NCBI GenBank assembly: GCA_918026815.1
Contig: CAKJVC010000049.1
Coordinates: 62,001 to 126,000, forward strand
DNA from: Chalara sp. BL73
Taxonomy: Eukaryota > Ascomycota > Leotiomycetes > Helotiales
Direction: 5' to 3'
DNA: 64,000 nucleotides
Below are positions 33,523-45,703 of this stretch, in pieces (the stretch's first letter is position 1; each line of letters begins with the position of its first letter). A program made the translations under genes and the position numbers. The notes beneath the pieces were generated by a model. The model was not told the origin of the DNA. It saw only the letters and a list, made by a program, of their open reading frames with translations, and searched no databases.

Positions 33523-35988
33523 TCATGTTCCGTGTAGTGGGACATGCTTCCCATTCCCATTCACCTTCCCTGTCTGCAACAACTCCACATCTCCATACCG
33601 GCTTGCATAAATTCCCAATGCCTTGATCGGGAAGATGAACTTATAGTTAGGGTAGCTGATCATACAGCTCTTGTTAAAGACACCCTCGATAGCTTCTTGT
33701 AGCCATTCCCCATTCTTCTGTTGACGGCTCATAATGAGCTTCAATCCTCTCTCGATGGGTTCCCGGTTTGGGTAATGCGCCTCAAGAAGAGCGATGCAAG
33801 CCCATGCTGTCATCACAACTTGAGATCCACTAGGGTGGTCGTGCCATACTCCTGTCTCACATCCCTTTTATGATATTAGCTCTGTCCACAGCAGACCTTG
33901 AAACGAAATTGCGGAAAATTGTAGCATCAGGAAAAAATTAGAGTTGTTTTTTGGTCTTCAAGGTGTTTGTGGCACCATTAAGGGTTAAAAAGCTATGATT
34001 CGTTCATCATATTGTTAGAAGGGGCTCCAAAAAAATAAGACATACCCTGTAGCTTTCTGACCAGCCACCGTCCGGCAACTGGTGAGAGAGTAGGAACTCA
34101 CAACCCTTCTTTGAATACTCGCTATTGGAGTAGACCTCGCCGATGCTTGCAAGACTTTCCAAGGCAAAGATTGCGGCATAGCTGAAGCAAATTCCCCAGC
34201 TTCCATACCAACTGCCATTAGGCGCCTGTGCACGTTTGATATACGCGACTGCACGAGCTTTGAAGTTCTTAATCTCCTTAGCTCTGTAGTCCGGGTAATA
34301 TTCTGTGAACAAGGAGAGAGCTGTTACTACCGCAGTCGTGCATTCTGGATAGTCATACTCGATCATGATCCGACCGAACACTTCTGCTGCATTCAACATT
34401 TCCAGTTTCTCCGACCCACGAGTAGGCTCGTAGGATGCGCAACCCCCAGAAGAGTTTTGATACGTGAGTAGGGTGTCAACCGCATCGTAGATCCGTTGAT
34501 CTTCTAGAAGGGTAGGATAGCCAGGTGTTCGTTGCAAGAGAAGAATAGCTTTAATCGCTTCCGAGATACAATCACTAACAGCATAACCCTGATCTTTGTT
34601 GCTGAATCCCCAAGCGCCTCTTCGTTGTTGCCTGTAGCACACGGACTGATCGTCCACATCTTCTCGCAATTGGTGATCTTCTAAGAACTCCAACGCTTTC
34701 ATGAGCATTGGCTTATATTTTGGATCTTCGGCAAGGCCTGCATCCATCACAGATTGTATGGTGAAAGCCGTATCCCAGTTTTGGACTCCATTTGTTCCGT
34801 TCATTAACATGCCCTCCTTATTCATCCACATGAAATCATGCATGCGTTCTCGGTGGCGTTGAACCGAGTAAGCATCTGGTCCTTCTTGGATATAGCATAC
34901 CAGAAAATTCATAGGACCATTTACGGGTCCAAGATTAGAAAAATCAGTATTTTTGTCTTCCATCTGAACAAGCTTCCACACCCAGTCCTCGGCTCTCTTC
35001 TTGAGGAATTTGGGTATAATAATTGGCCATAAATGGACAATTATCCAAAATAGAGCCAGAAGTAGCCACGACTTTTTGTGATAATTGTCTTTTTCGTAGA
35101 TACTGTTACGGTGGCTTCCCCAATTTATCGATGCGTGTTGCTCTACAAATAACTCCTGACGAAGTTCTCGAACAATCTGTGTTTCTGGATATGTCCATCG
35201 CCGGGACCAGATAAATGACATTGGTAGGAATACTTGTCGCATGTGAATCCACCATCTCCAAGGAGCGATTGGCACCCAGTCCGGCAGCAACCATAACTCT
35301 GGAGGACAGGGGTTGACAATGTCCCATTCACAGACCCCCAGAACGCTCAGCCAGAATTTTGCCCAGTGAGGTCCCATCTTCGCTCCGCCCATCTTGTGCA
35401 GCGTACCTCTGGCCTTAATCATTACTGGGTGCTCTGCGTCCACGCCGACGAGTCGAAGTGCTGCGTAGTTCATCGCTGTCCCAAATACAGTACTCTCTCC
35501 CTCGATGTGTAATCCCCATCCTCCATTCTCTGGGTTCGCGCGAGCGAACAGGTAGTTCTTAATCTCCGTAGCAATGTGGTCGGGAATTGGAGTATTCGTA
35601 ACAGTCCAGGTGATTACCGCGCCGGGAAGCAAGAACATTGGCCCGCCATATTCGCAAGCCCAGTTGCCAGGAGGCAATTGTAATTCCTTATAGAAGTCAA
35701 GGCCATTCTTCACTGCATCTAGAGGTGTTTTCGCAGGCGGCAGATCGGGTAGATTCTGTGAAGCGTTAGCAGGGCTTTCTCACATACGGCGGCGACAAGG
35801 TTTGTTACGGTTGGCAGGCCCAGGTACCACTTGTCAGCTGTAGACTGGGGCCATTCTTTTGCATCTTCGTCATCCTCAAGGTAGTGCCATGTCTGTCGAC
35901 CTCTCTCGTTGAGCAGTCGCCACCGAGAACGGTCCGTACTTTCTGACAGTGTTGGCTTGCTTGGAGGTTGGGCTTTCGCGATTGCCAT
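33523..35988 (-). CDS. ERG7: lanosterol synthase (oxidosqualene cyclase)
   Basis: Cyclises 2,3-oxidosqualene to lanosterol in ergosterol synthesis, at the ER or lipid droplet. Three exons: the start at 35988 (MAIAKAQPPSKPTLSESTDR) to about 35787, then a 37-nt intron, then a long exon to about 34047, then a 3' exon from about 33866 to 33523. Typical QW-type repeats occur (PENGGWGLH, NGSWYGSWGICF, DGGWSESYR). The acid motif reads VSDCISEA, where DCTAE is usual. The segment near the C-terminus reads NKSCMIS, close to the NKSCAIS of lanosterol synthases and unlike the APPGGMR of protostadienol synthase. About 750 residues, intact. It is divergent from SPO11. Confidence 0.93.
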
Positions 35989-36327
35989 GTTGTGCGGACT
36001 GTCGAACATTCTACGGGGGGAGTGGCCGAGCAGTATTATACCCAGCAGACAGTTCCAGTACCTTTGCTTGGCGCTCGTCCAGCCGAATGGGCGATCTGAC
36101 ATTGGCCAATCAGCGAGCAGACTATGCATGCGGCTATTCCCGTGTTACTTCCATGGAACACAAACGAGGGAGTTTACATAAGTTCCGGCGTCACTTCTTA
36201 AGCTACGGTAACTTCCATGCGCATATCAATATCTCCACGTGTGGAGAAAGCCTGAAGTGTGTTCTTTACCAGATTTGGGAATAGTCAATGCGAGATCAAT
36301 GTTATACAGTATCTCCCAAAAGCTACC
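35989..36327. promoter_or_regulatory. divergent promoter of ERG7 and SPO11
   Basis: A 339 bp stretch between a constitutive sterol gene (-) and a meiotic gene (+). No motif is claimed. Confidence 0.5.
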
Positions 36328-37802
36328 ATGGATCCTGATCTCCTCTCTGATGTCTTCCAAGATCACTCAGCTCCTCTGATAGGAGATTTGCTCTCAAACT
36401 TACCGAGCAGACTTACTAATTCCATCAGTCATTTCAGCCAGGATGATTCCTTTCATGCCGCATCTAAAAGTGATCCTAATCAAGCCGGAGCCGTTGTTGC
36501 CAAGATTGAAGATATCTTCGAGTCCATTGCTCATGCGATTCTAAAGCAAGAAAAGCAGATGGTCGTCAAGTTGAAGGTGAGAAAGAAAACAGGAAAACAA
36601 CCTTTCGGTGCCCTATCGAGTGACCTTCAAAATGCGGTTGGCGACGATATGCGCGCCATAAAATTCCCTAGCAGGAACCCACAGGAGGCATGGAAGTTTG
36701 GTGGGTGAGATGTCCAAATATCTTGCCTCTACTAATGAAAAACAAAGTTGTATTACTCAGAATACTTGAACTCTCTCATGAAGCGTTGGCTACCGGGACT
36801 GTTATCACCAAGCGGTATCTTCTCCTTGAGCTGGTCTTCGAGCACTTCCAGTCATTCTGAAACCCACTCTCTCTGTGTTTGGCTACCTATGCTGACCTGT
36901 GATCAGAGATCTATATTATCGGGATCCAGAACTGTTCATGATGCAAGCTGTTGTTGATAGATATGTTGACGATATTGCCTACACTCTCGGAGTGGAACGA
37001 GACGCATTGAACGTGGTAGGTAATCACTGCCTCAATGGTTCTCTGTTACTCTAAACTTGCGATAGGTAGCAGCTGCGAAAGGCCTTATCGCAGGATCCTT
37101 CACCATCACGAAGCAAGATAACTCACATGTCGACTATCGCTCAGAAAGAGGAGTACAACTAGCCCCTTTTCTTCGAGCCATCATTACCTAATCAGAATAA
37201 AGGGTATCCTCGTTCCCTCTGTCAAAGAAATATCCACTCTCAGTCTCATCTCTGTTCGCTGGATCCTCGTAATAGAAAAAGAAGCAACGTTCCGCTCCCT
37301 CTCCACTTCGCAATACTGGAAGAACTCCGCCACCGGAAATGGGATAATCCTCACAGCAAAGGGCTACCCCGACATCCACACCCGCAAGCTCCTCTCTTTC
37401 CTTACGTATAACAACCCCCATGTCCCGTTGTTTGCACTCGTAGACTACGATCCCGACGGTCTCGGCATCTTATCTACCTATAAGCATGGATCTGCATCCC
37501 TCGCTCACCAGGCTAACCTTGCCGTACCTTCCATTCGGTGGTTAGGCGTCAAGAGTAGTGATATTGTATCAAATAGCGAGGGGGATAAAGTAGGGCTTTT
37601 GAAACTGAGTGCCAGGGATAGGAAGGTTGCGATGAAAATGTTGGCAAGAGAGGGATGGGAGGAAAACGGGAAGGAGTGGGAATGGAGAGTAGAGATGCAG
37701 AGGATGTTGATGCTCGGAGCCAAGGCTGAGATTCAGATTTTGAATCAAGGAGAAGATGGTTTGGAAGGCTGGCTTGATACGAGGCTGAGAAACGCGCTTT
37801 GA
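36328..37802 (+). CDS. SPO11: meiotic recombination endonuclease Spo11 (topo VI A-like)
   Basis: Makes meiotic double-strand breaks through a tyrosine-DNA link. Five exons join in frame to 411 residues: 36328-36700, 36748-36814, 36907-37015, 37066-37152 and 37203-37802. The winged-helix domain carries the catalytic tyrosine in TKRDLYYRDPELF, whose codons span a splice junction. It is followed by VVDRYVDDIAYTLGV and ALNVVAAAKGLIAGS. The Toprim domain has RWILVIEKEATFRSL, NGIILTAKGYPD and the metal-binding DYDPDGLGI. The last intron is only 50 nt and ends in AAG, and is needed to keep the frame. The N-terminus (about 1-85) is poorly conserved, as usual. Confidence 0.94.
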
Positions 37803-38121
37803 TTATTCTATGGTGGCTGCTACAAGGGGCAAAGGGTGTTGGGGAGTATTTCCTGATGTCTGGCTTTAACGTCGAGGGTATGAGCCATTGTGTAGCTATA
37901 CACTATCATACTAGGTATGGCTGTGGCTAATATTTCTTCCAATGTATCAAATTTATTGACGCCTTGAAATACGGCTGGAAGCTACGGATCGTCGTGTGGA
38001 TTAGCTTGATTCGATGTATGAGACATTTGTACACATTAGTGATAGCTTATGAGGAGTTTTAGTCTATGCTGTGGGCTAATCTAGAAGCAATATTTTTTAA
38101 TGTACAAGTTGTACTATATAT
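37803..38121. other. convergent 3' flanks
   Basis: AT-rich spacer between SPO11 and TFC1 with no gene. Confidence 0.5.
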
Positions 38122-40442
38122 CTAGAACGTCAACGGCGCATCTGAATGCTTTTGCGGCAAGCTTCTAAAGTCAGTAACATCTGTCCCTGAGCTGTCGCCG
38201 TCATCATCACCACCATCCATGGCTCTTCCCTGTACATCTTCTTCCTCTCCTTCTGCATCATCATTCCCAACCTCCACATCTTCACTAAAATCATCAGTAC
38301 CATCTAAGCCTGGTTTCTCTGCGGGCTGAGGCGTCGCACGTTTTGTATCCGCGCCGCTGCTGGCTCTCTTCCCAGGCAATATCCTTTGTCTCCTGACTTT
38401 CGTTCCTCCTGATCTTCTAATATCCTCATTCCATTCCACCTTCCTCTTACGTCTCCTTCGCGCATCATTACCTAGCTCCTCCACTTCGGCATCCCTTGGA
38501 ATTGCCAGCACCCTCTTCTCCTTCTCCGTTGGCCGAATATCCGGTACTAAGAACAGTATCTGTCGACTGTCTCTCTTGTTATCCTCGAAGATATCCGGGA
38601 ATTCAATCGTCTTGACGAAGTCCTCGTCGGTAAAGGAGCGACCCTCCATGATGGCTACCATTTTTGCCTTGATAATGATGCGGATCTTGGCTAGAACGCC
38701 GTTGTTGAAGTATCCGTCGCCTGTGGCGCGGTTATCAATTTTCTCTCGGAAGGAGCAGCGGTCCAGCATATTGGTAATAAGAGGATCCGTGATATCACAG
38801 ATCTGATAGACGGAGCCGTCTGGAACGAAATTTTTGCCGTCGAAAATATGGCTATTCTTGATCTTGCCCTTCATCTCCTCGATTTTCGCGCGAGGGTCGG
38901 CCCAGCGCCCCTTGATGCTTCGATCTGCAAAGATCACGGTCTGATATTTGGCGTACTCGGGTCCTGATCTGGGATCAACGCCATACCGTACGATGGCTTC
39001 ACGGAACGGGCCGCTTTTAAATTGGTAACAGATGTAGCGGAGAGCGAGGTCAAAATAGTATTTTGGAAGGGTGAACTGCAAATGGCTGAGTAAGGCGCGT
39101 CGAGTCCAGATGGGACGCTGGTCAAACGCTCGCTCTATTTTTGTTATAGTAGCTAGGACATCTGGATCATTAGTTGGTTCACTAAACGCCAATGCATTAG
39201 TATATCCGAATAATGAAGCAGATAAAGGACATACACATTAGTGACCAGCGGAATAAACTCTGTATCAAACGAGACATAATTGATTTGATGAGGCTTCGAA
39301 GAAGGCTTAATACCAGCATAATGACCTTTCCATTCGCTATGAAGCCCAGCCCAATTAGCAGGCAAAGCTTCGTTCGTGTATGCTGGCGGTGGTATAAAAT
39401 CTTCGTTGTCTCTCCATCCCTGCTTTGGATTGAACTGAAACTGTCGCATCTTGCTTACTAGTAGATGTTAGCTATTTGTAGACCAGGAAGAAGTCATATG
39501 ACAAATGAAACTCGAAAATATATAATAAAGACGTCAAAAGCTTGCAACAGTTTTCTTCGGGACATAGTTCCATCTAGCGTGGATTAAATAAATATATACG
39601 AACCTTCACCAGAACAGATTAAGTCCCGAACCTTTGGCATGAATTCTGTATGGTTTGTAGAGTGCTGAAAATCCGCGACACCTGGCATATATCAATTATC
39701 TCTGTTCAGAAACTATTATATAATTGCCATACCTCGGAAACGATGAGTCCGCGCTATGTCACCGACAGCCTCTACCTTTGGAGAGTTAACATTGAGAAAC
39801 CAAGAACCTCATCGGTAGGCCTCAGAAAAACTACGAACCGTATAATCGTTAGATTTATCTTGGAGAGTCCTTAAAACACGATGAGGATCATCTTGTCGTC
39901 CTTGTGATCTGATTGTGCTTGCTTCAGGCGGCTGTCCATTTTCCTCTAGGCCAGTGGCAGCGATACCGAGTTTTTGTACTTGGGAAACGGTGGAAGATTT
40001 TTCTATTGATCGAGCTGCAGGATTTCCAAGAAATGGGCCATCGGTTCCACGCTTACGTTTCCTTCCGGTACGCTTGGGTACAGTAATTTTAAGGAGAATG
40101 TTTCTTGTTGCAGTGTTGTGGGAGAGTAATGGGGTACATAGTGGGTCGTTAGGTCGTATGTATAGCGGAATACAGCCTTTAGGCTCCCTCTCGTCAAGGA
40201 TCTATGCAATAGTCATTTAGCATAAAATATAATAGAGTCCCAACTCCTCCTTACCACAGATAGGAGTTTTCACGTGGTATCAAGACACATACCCGATCGA
40301 ACGGCTGACCAAGACCGAAAGTCCTTAATCCATTCACAAGATTCTTGACTATCATTGGATGCTCCACGGCGACAACCTCTCGAGGCTCAATATCTAAAGA
40401 TGTGTCCCACGCTATACTGTCTTGGCTCCAGTCCATCTCCAT
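38122..40442 (-). CDS. TFC1: TFIIIC subunit 5 (Tau95/Sfc1)
   Basis: DNA-binding subunit of the RNA polymerase III factor TFIIIC, which contacts the tRNA A box. The start is near 40442 (MEMDWSQDS...). Several small exons are needed: VAVEHPMIVKNLVNGLRTFG, then a block with CIPLYIRPNDPLCTPLLSH (40209-39850), then VEAVGDIARTHRFR (about 39785-39740), then DFQHSTNHTEFMPKVRDL, then a short exon, then the block FNPKQGWRDNEDFIPPPAYT, then the large 3' exon from about 39164. The 3' exon carries ERAFDQRPIWTRRALLSHL and KYYFDLALRYICYQFKSGPF, the conserved dimer/winged-helix part. It ends in an acidic tail. An ATG at 39192 lies in intron and is not the start. Confidence 0.88.
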
Positions 40443-41869
40443 GCTGGTAGTCTGTAGCGTTTCCGCGGTATACTTTGTATCCTGCTGCGTAACATGAAAG
40501 TTGTCTAATTGGAGACCTTCTACATAGGTATTCCGGTGTCCAATTTATTGAATTGTCGATATTCCACTTAAGGCCAAGGTCTGAAAGCAGACACAAGTCC
40601 AGTTACAAAACTTTGGAATAATTTTCTCTGTGATATTCTCCACAGTATGTTCTCGTGACGAAGGTGTTAGTTGCGATATGATGTTCCCCCAAAAATAGTT
40701 CGAACCTGATCATGGTAACAAATATCGAAGTAAATTTCATACAATGGTCCAGAGGTCGGTCCACAATTTTACAGATTTGTAGCCATACGTCGATGTGGAC
40801 TTTAGCGTGTTGCGCTAGCATGAGGCTGCATCTTGGCTCCCACATCAGTTGACCTGGAAGAAGAAAACCTAGCAGCCAAGGCTGACTCTCAGCCTCATCG
40901 GAACGGGAAAATGTAGAAGCGTACTCGGAATAAAGTTCTTCCTTAACGCAACAGCAACCGTGATTCGATTCAAATATAGATAGGAAGAGCAATTTAAGCG
41001 GCCTTGGCACGGCGGGGGCTCACGTTGTGCCGTCTGGTCTGCAACGTCCATTGATATGTGCAGACTATCATCAAAGGCTTGCCTCGACTGCTCTGCACAA
41101 AACTCCACTCGTAAAAGCTTGGGAAGCGCAGAGCCTTAGAAATCTGCTTCTTGAATCTCTTTGAATGTCACAGCAACCGGCAATCACCCATCGGTACACC
41201 GCCGACACCACTTCCACCGCGTCATTAAGAGCTCATTGATTGACGACTTTTGCTTGTCGAACATCAGGTTAGTTTGTGCTCTATTGCTTCATCAGCATCG
41301 CTAGGCTTTTAAATACAGCTGGAACTCGGGTACCTTTAATATACTGAGCCTCGGCTGACAAGTTCCGCAACCAGATATCATTGACTCCTCATACCGCTCC
41401 AATTAGTGCCGTCGGCCTTACCAATAACACCATACAAGCTCCGCAGACAAGTTATAATTTGGGACCAGGCAATAGCGCTTTGTGCAATTGAGCATTTTTA
41501 CGAACTTCTCTGTCAGACACATCGTAGCTAGAAAGCCGTGGAGACCAACCCCTCGAGTAAACAACACGAAGACGATACAAAATATCTTATTCCTTGGCCC
41601 TGTCGCCCATCATCATAACACCCTTCTTTGTATGACTCGTTGAGTGCCGAGAAGGCCCTCGCAGCAACTGTCACTGAACACCGTAACATTCCAACCACGC
41701 TAAGTCTATTGTTTGTTGCTCAACAATAATATCAGCAATATCGTAAGAGGGAGCTATTTTTGCAAGCATCTATACAAGCGATTCCCGCAAAATACCCGTG
41801 CATTTCGCCAGGACGGCAGTCTCACGTAGTCACTTCGCGTCTTGAGGTCGTTGGCCTGGAAGCGGAAAG
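40443..41869. promoter_or_regulatory. divergent promoter and long leader, TFC1/RTS1
   Basis: A 1.4 kb interval between TFC1 (-) and RTS1 (+). The 41150-41869 part is probably the RTS1 promoter and 5' UTR. A few leftward frames (40603-41010) look like chance and show no domain. Confidence 0.45.
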
Positions 41870-44133
41870 ATGAAGGGCTTTAGGCAGAGAGTTGTAAGTC
41901 ATCTCAGGACACCGAGTCATAAATGGGAATCTACAGCAATATCTACAACTTCTGTGAATGGAAGCTAACATTTCCAGCATGAGCAGCTCTCGCGATCGAA
42001 AGATTCAAGTAAATCATCAAAATCGAAGAACAAGGACTCAAAGGATGGCACTTCGTCACCATCGCAAGCAAGTGGATCTCGAGAAGCAGCGCAATCCCCA
42101 GTAGCCACCCCCTCGTCTTCAACTACTGCACTGAACGACCCTCGGAACAAACCCCTCCCGCAAACCGATGGTGGGCCTCAAAACAATGTTCCTCTCCTGC
42201 AGCCACAATCAGGATCAATTAACTCTTTAAATCCAGGTCAGAGTACGATTGGCGCGCCAGACAGGTTCAATACTATGGGAGGATCAACAGGTGGTATTGG
42301 ACCAGGAACACCTAATCGCCACGGTCAACTGCCTCCTAGTGTGATCATTAGTCCGAGCGCACCTGTAAGTAAAAACCTGTGAGCACAATAGCCAAGAACT
42401 AACTTTTTGTGCCTAGCATATCCCACCTCCTGGTGCTGCGGAGACAATGCCCCATGATCTCGCGCCTCCCAAGGCTGGACAGAAGTCTCTTATGTTTGAT
42501 CGCTTGCAGACCACCCCAAAGGATGTACCAGAAGGAATTAGAACGCCTAAGAGACAGCACTCATCTAGATTTGATATTTCACCACAAAGAGAGCTAGAGA
42601 AGCTACCTGGTTTTCATGAAGTTCCACCGAACAGAAGACAAGAGCTTTTCATGCAGAAGATTGATCAGTGCAACGTTATTTTTGACTTTAACGATGCTAG
42701 CGGTGACATGAAGTCGAAGGAGATCAAGCGCCTGGCGTTACATGAGCTTTTGGACTATGTTGCGAATAATAGACAAGTCATCACAGAGCCAATGTACCCA
42801 AGGGTGGTTGATATGTTCAGCAAGAACCTCTTCAGACCTATTCCACCACCCATGAATCCACAAGGGGAAGCTTTTGATCCTGAAGAAGATGAACCAGTAT
42901 TGGAAGTTGCTTGGCCTCACATCCAAGTTGTCTATGAATTCTTCCTAAGATTCATCGAGTCTCAAGATTTCAACACCAACATCGCAAAGGCCTATATTGA
43001 TCACAGCTTTGTCTTACAACTCTTGGAGTTATTTGATTCTGAGGACCCTCGCGAACGTGATTTCTTGAAGACCACCCTTCACCGGATATACGGAAAATTC
43101 CTAAATCTTCGGTCTTACATTCGGAGGTCAATAAACAATGTTTTCTTCCAGTTTACCTATGAGACCGAAAGGTTCAATGGAATTGCTGAACTGCTCGAGA
43201 TTCTGGGGTCCATTATCAACGGGTTCGCTCTTCCACTAAAAGAGGAGCATAAACTCTTCTTGACTCGGGTGTTGATTCCAATGCACAAGGCCAAGAGTCT
43301 AAGTATGTATCATCCTCAGCTAGCATACTGCATTGTCCAATTTCTAGAGAAGGATGCGGTCCTGACGGAAGAGGTATATAATCTGCTCTCGTTAGAAGAA
43401 GTGTGCTAACATTAGCAGGTTGTTCTTGGCTTGCTTCGGTATTGGCCCAAGGTTAACAGCACGAAGGAGGTCATGTATCTGAATGAGGTTGAAGACATTT
43501 TCGAAGTAATGGATCCTGCAGAATTTGCCAAGGTCCAAGAGCCTCTATTTCACCAACTCGCCAAGTCCGTAGCCAGCCCACATTTCCAAGTTGCTGAACG
43601 TGCTTTATATTTCTGGAACAATGAGTATTTCTGCAATCTTGTTAGCGATAACGTAGAGATTATCCTGCCGATCATGTTTGCTCCTCTTTACGAGAACTCC
43701 AAAGGGCATTGGAATAGGTATATCATGTCAACTACTATGCTCCATTTCATCACTAATATGTCGTTACAGAACAATCCATGGAATGGTTTACAACGCTATG
43801 AAGCTGTTTATGGAAATTAACCCTCAACTCTTCGATGACTGCTCTCATGATTACACTGAGCACCAAAATAACGCTGAAGCAAGAGAAAAGGCGCGACAAG
43901 ATAAATGGGATGTTCTCGCTGAGATGGCCAAACGCGGAAAAACAAACGGCACTCATCCGTCGCCTGCAAGACCCAGAGTCAATGCACCAATGAGAATAGA
44001 TGAAGTAGATCCTGCTACTGAGGATAATCAGAAACGGCTAGACTCACTTAAGCTACAAGATGGAGATCGTAGAGAACGCAGACCAGCTCACGATCGGCAT
44101 AACTCGGTAGGCTCCTCTAGAAGCCAGCGGTGA
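41870..44133 (+). CDS. RTS1: PP2A regulatory subunit B' (B56)
   Basis: Targets protein phosphatase 2A. Five exons join in frame to 676 residues: 41870-41893, 41978-42364, 42417-43373, 43419-43717 and 43770-44133. The tiny first exon encodes MKGFRQRV. A Ser/Gly/Asn-rich N-terminal part (about residues 9-140) is disordered. The B56 HEAT-like domain begins near [20 protein letters not shown] and includes [68 protein letters not shown] and [20 protein letters not shown]. The C-terminal tail is basic/Ser-rich ([14 protein letters not shown]). Intact. Confidence 0.97.
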
Positions 44134-44971
44134 TTTTCAAGAGCATTCTCCTGCTTTATTCTGCTTTTAGGATGCCTTGAGTTTGCGTGGAAGTTTGTCC
44201 TGATTAGATTTTCTGGCTCACGCATATCCTCAACTTATCCGTCCTGCATCGCGTGCGAGCGCTTACGTCTTCTCCTGACATGAGTTGTCGTTGACAAAAT
44301 CTTCAGAAATCTCCGGCAAAGAAGAAATCTCCACGTAAACGGTCGGGAAGCAATGATTCCACATCTGCAGCTATTAGTCTACCTCTCGATACCTCGGAAA
44401 ACAACCTCGGCGGTGATTATCGGCTCGCTCAAACCCTAGCCGACGAATCTGCCAGCCATTTGTCATGATTTCTATTAGCCATTGCATCGAGAGCAAGACC
44501 CATGAATTGCGATGGATTTCATTTTTCTTTCTTAACTCGCTAGCGTGGAAGATGTTTATCTTCATGTACGACGTACAAAGCATATGGATTGCAGCGTTTT
44601 CGTTCTTTTCATTATTCTCCCTTAGGACGGAAAATTAGGGTTTTCTCGTTGAACTAGACTTTGGGCCGCCTTTGCGTGTAGATGCATCTTTTTATACATC
44701 TTCACACAACCATCGTTTGTTTTCCCTTCAAAGTAAATATGGAGGATAAAAGGCATGATGGCGTTGATATTGGGGTTGATCGAGCTGCCCTACAAGTAAT
44801 GAAATGTGATGACACCCAAATAACTTTGTCTTTCATATTTGGTAACTGATCAGCTATGGTAACCCTTGATACTCATCATTACTATAAATTTGTGTTCATC
44901 GCTACCCATCCAACGGCACACCTGTACCATCTACCCTAACGCCTTGCCATGCAAAACTCTTTTTCCCTATG
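44134..44971. other. convergent 3' flanks, no gene seen
   Basis: Spacer between RTS1 (+) and TLG1 (-). It holds the 3' UTRs. No coding pattern seen. Confidence 0.5.
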
Positions 44972-45703
44972 TTACAACACTAATACCAACACCAGTAGTA
45001 AAATCAACACAAAAATCAGTACCGCAATGCAACAACTGCTCAACCGATCCTCGTTCCTCCTTATCACCGTCGCCATACTCTTCATCCCCGTCTGCAGCTT
45101 GCCACCTACCCGATCCGCAAGCCCATCAACATCCTCCAGCATCTCAGCCTGCTCTTCCAGCTCCCGCCCCATCTCACTAGCCTGCATCCGCAGATTCCCC
45201 ACCGTCCTGTACACATCATCCAGCTGCGTGTCCTGCTCCGCCATCATCTGCTGCTGTTGCTGCTGCTCGAACTCCGCATTATAGTCCACCTCGTCATCCC
45301 TCCTCCCCCTGCTCTCCTCCCCAGGAGCAAAAGTCCCTGTGCTGGCGGCGGCTTTGAGGAGCTCCTCCCGCATATCCTCCACCTCCCCGCCCACCTCATC
45401 CACCAACCGCTTCCGCCGCGCCACCTCCTCGATCTCCAACCCGTATTTGTAGGGGTCCGATTGCACAGCTTGCACGGCGGCATGCAAGTCTGACAGGTCT
45501 TCGGAGAGGGTCGCGAGCGCGGCTTCGAGGTCACTGCGCGCAGACGCTAGCTCGGGGGACGGTTTCTTGGTCGTGGCGGAGGAGGGAGGGAGGGCGCGGA
45601 TCCGGAGGTATGATGTGAAGAGCGGGCGGGTGGTGTGAAGCTGCGAGAGGACATCGGCCTGGACTTGCAGGAAGGGATCGTCTTCGTTGGTTGAGGACAT
45701 CAT
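44972..45703 (-). CDS. TLG1: t-SNARE Tlg1 / syntaxin-6 family
   Basis: Golgi/endosome membrane-fusion SNARE. Single exon, 243 residues from the first ATG. The N-terminal syntaxin-6-like three-helix domain begins DPFLQVQADVLSQLHTTRPL and continues into YKYGLEIEEVARRKRLVDEV. A run of six Gln lies before the SNARE motif (about residues 150-212: QDTQLDDVYRTVGNLRMQAS, MGRELEEQAEMLEDVDGLAD). A hydrophobic tail anchor closes the protein (CCIAVLIFVLILLLVLVLVL). The SNARE zero-layer residue looks like Gln (EEQAEML). GC content at third positions is higher than in the neighbours. Confidence 0.92.
   Translation of the reverse strand: MMSSTNEDDPFLQVQADVLSQLHTTRPLFTSYLRIRALPPSSATTKKPSPELASARSDLEAALATLSEDLSDLHAAVQAVQSDPYKYGLEIEEVARRKRLVDEVGGEVEDMREELLKAAASTGTFAPGEESRGRRDDEVDYNAEFEQQQQQQMMAEQDTQLDDVYRTVGNLRMQASEMGRELEEQAEMLEDVDGLADRVGGKLQTGMKSMATVIRRNEDRLSSCCIAVLIFVLILLLVLVLVL

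Noticed and set aside
39153..39192. ATG at 39192 as the start of a separate gene
   Set aside because: Splicing from the upstream block places this ATG inside an intron; the protein blocks on both sides belong to one TFIIIC subunit.
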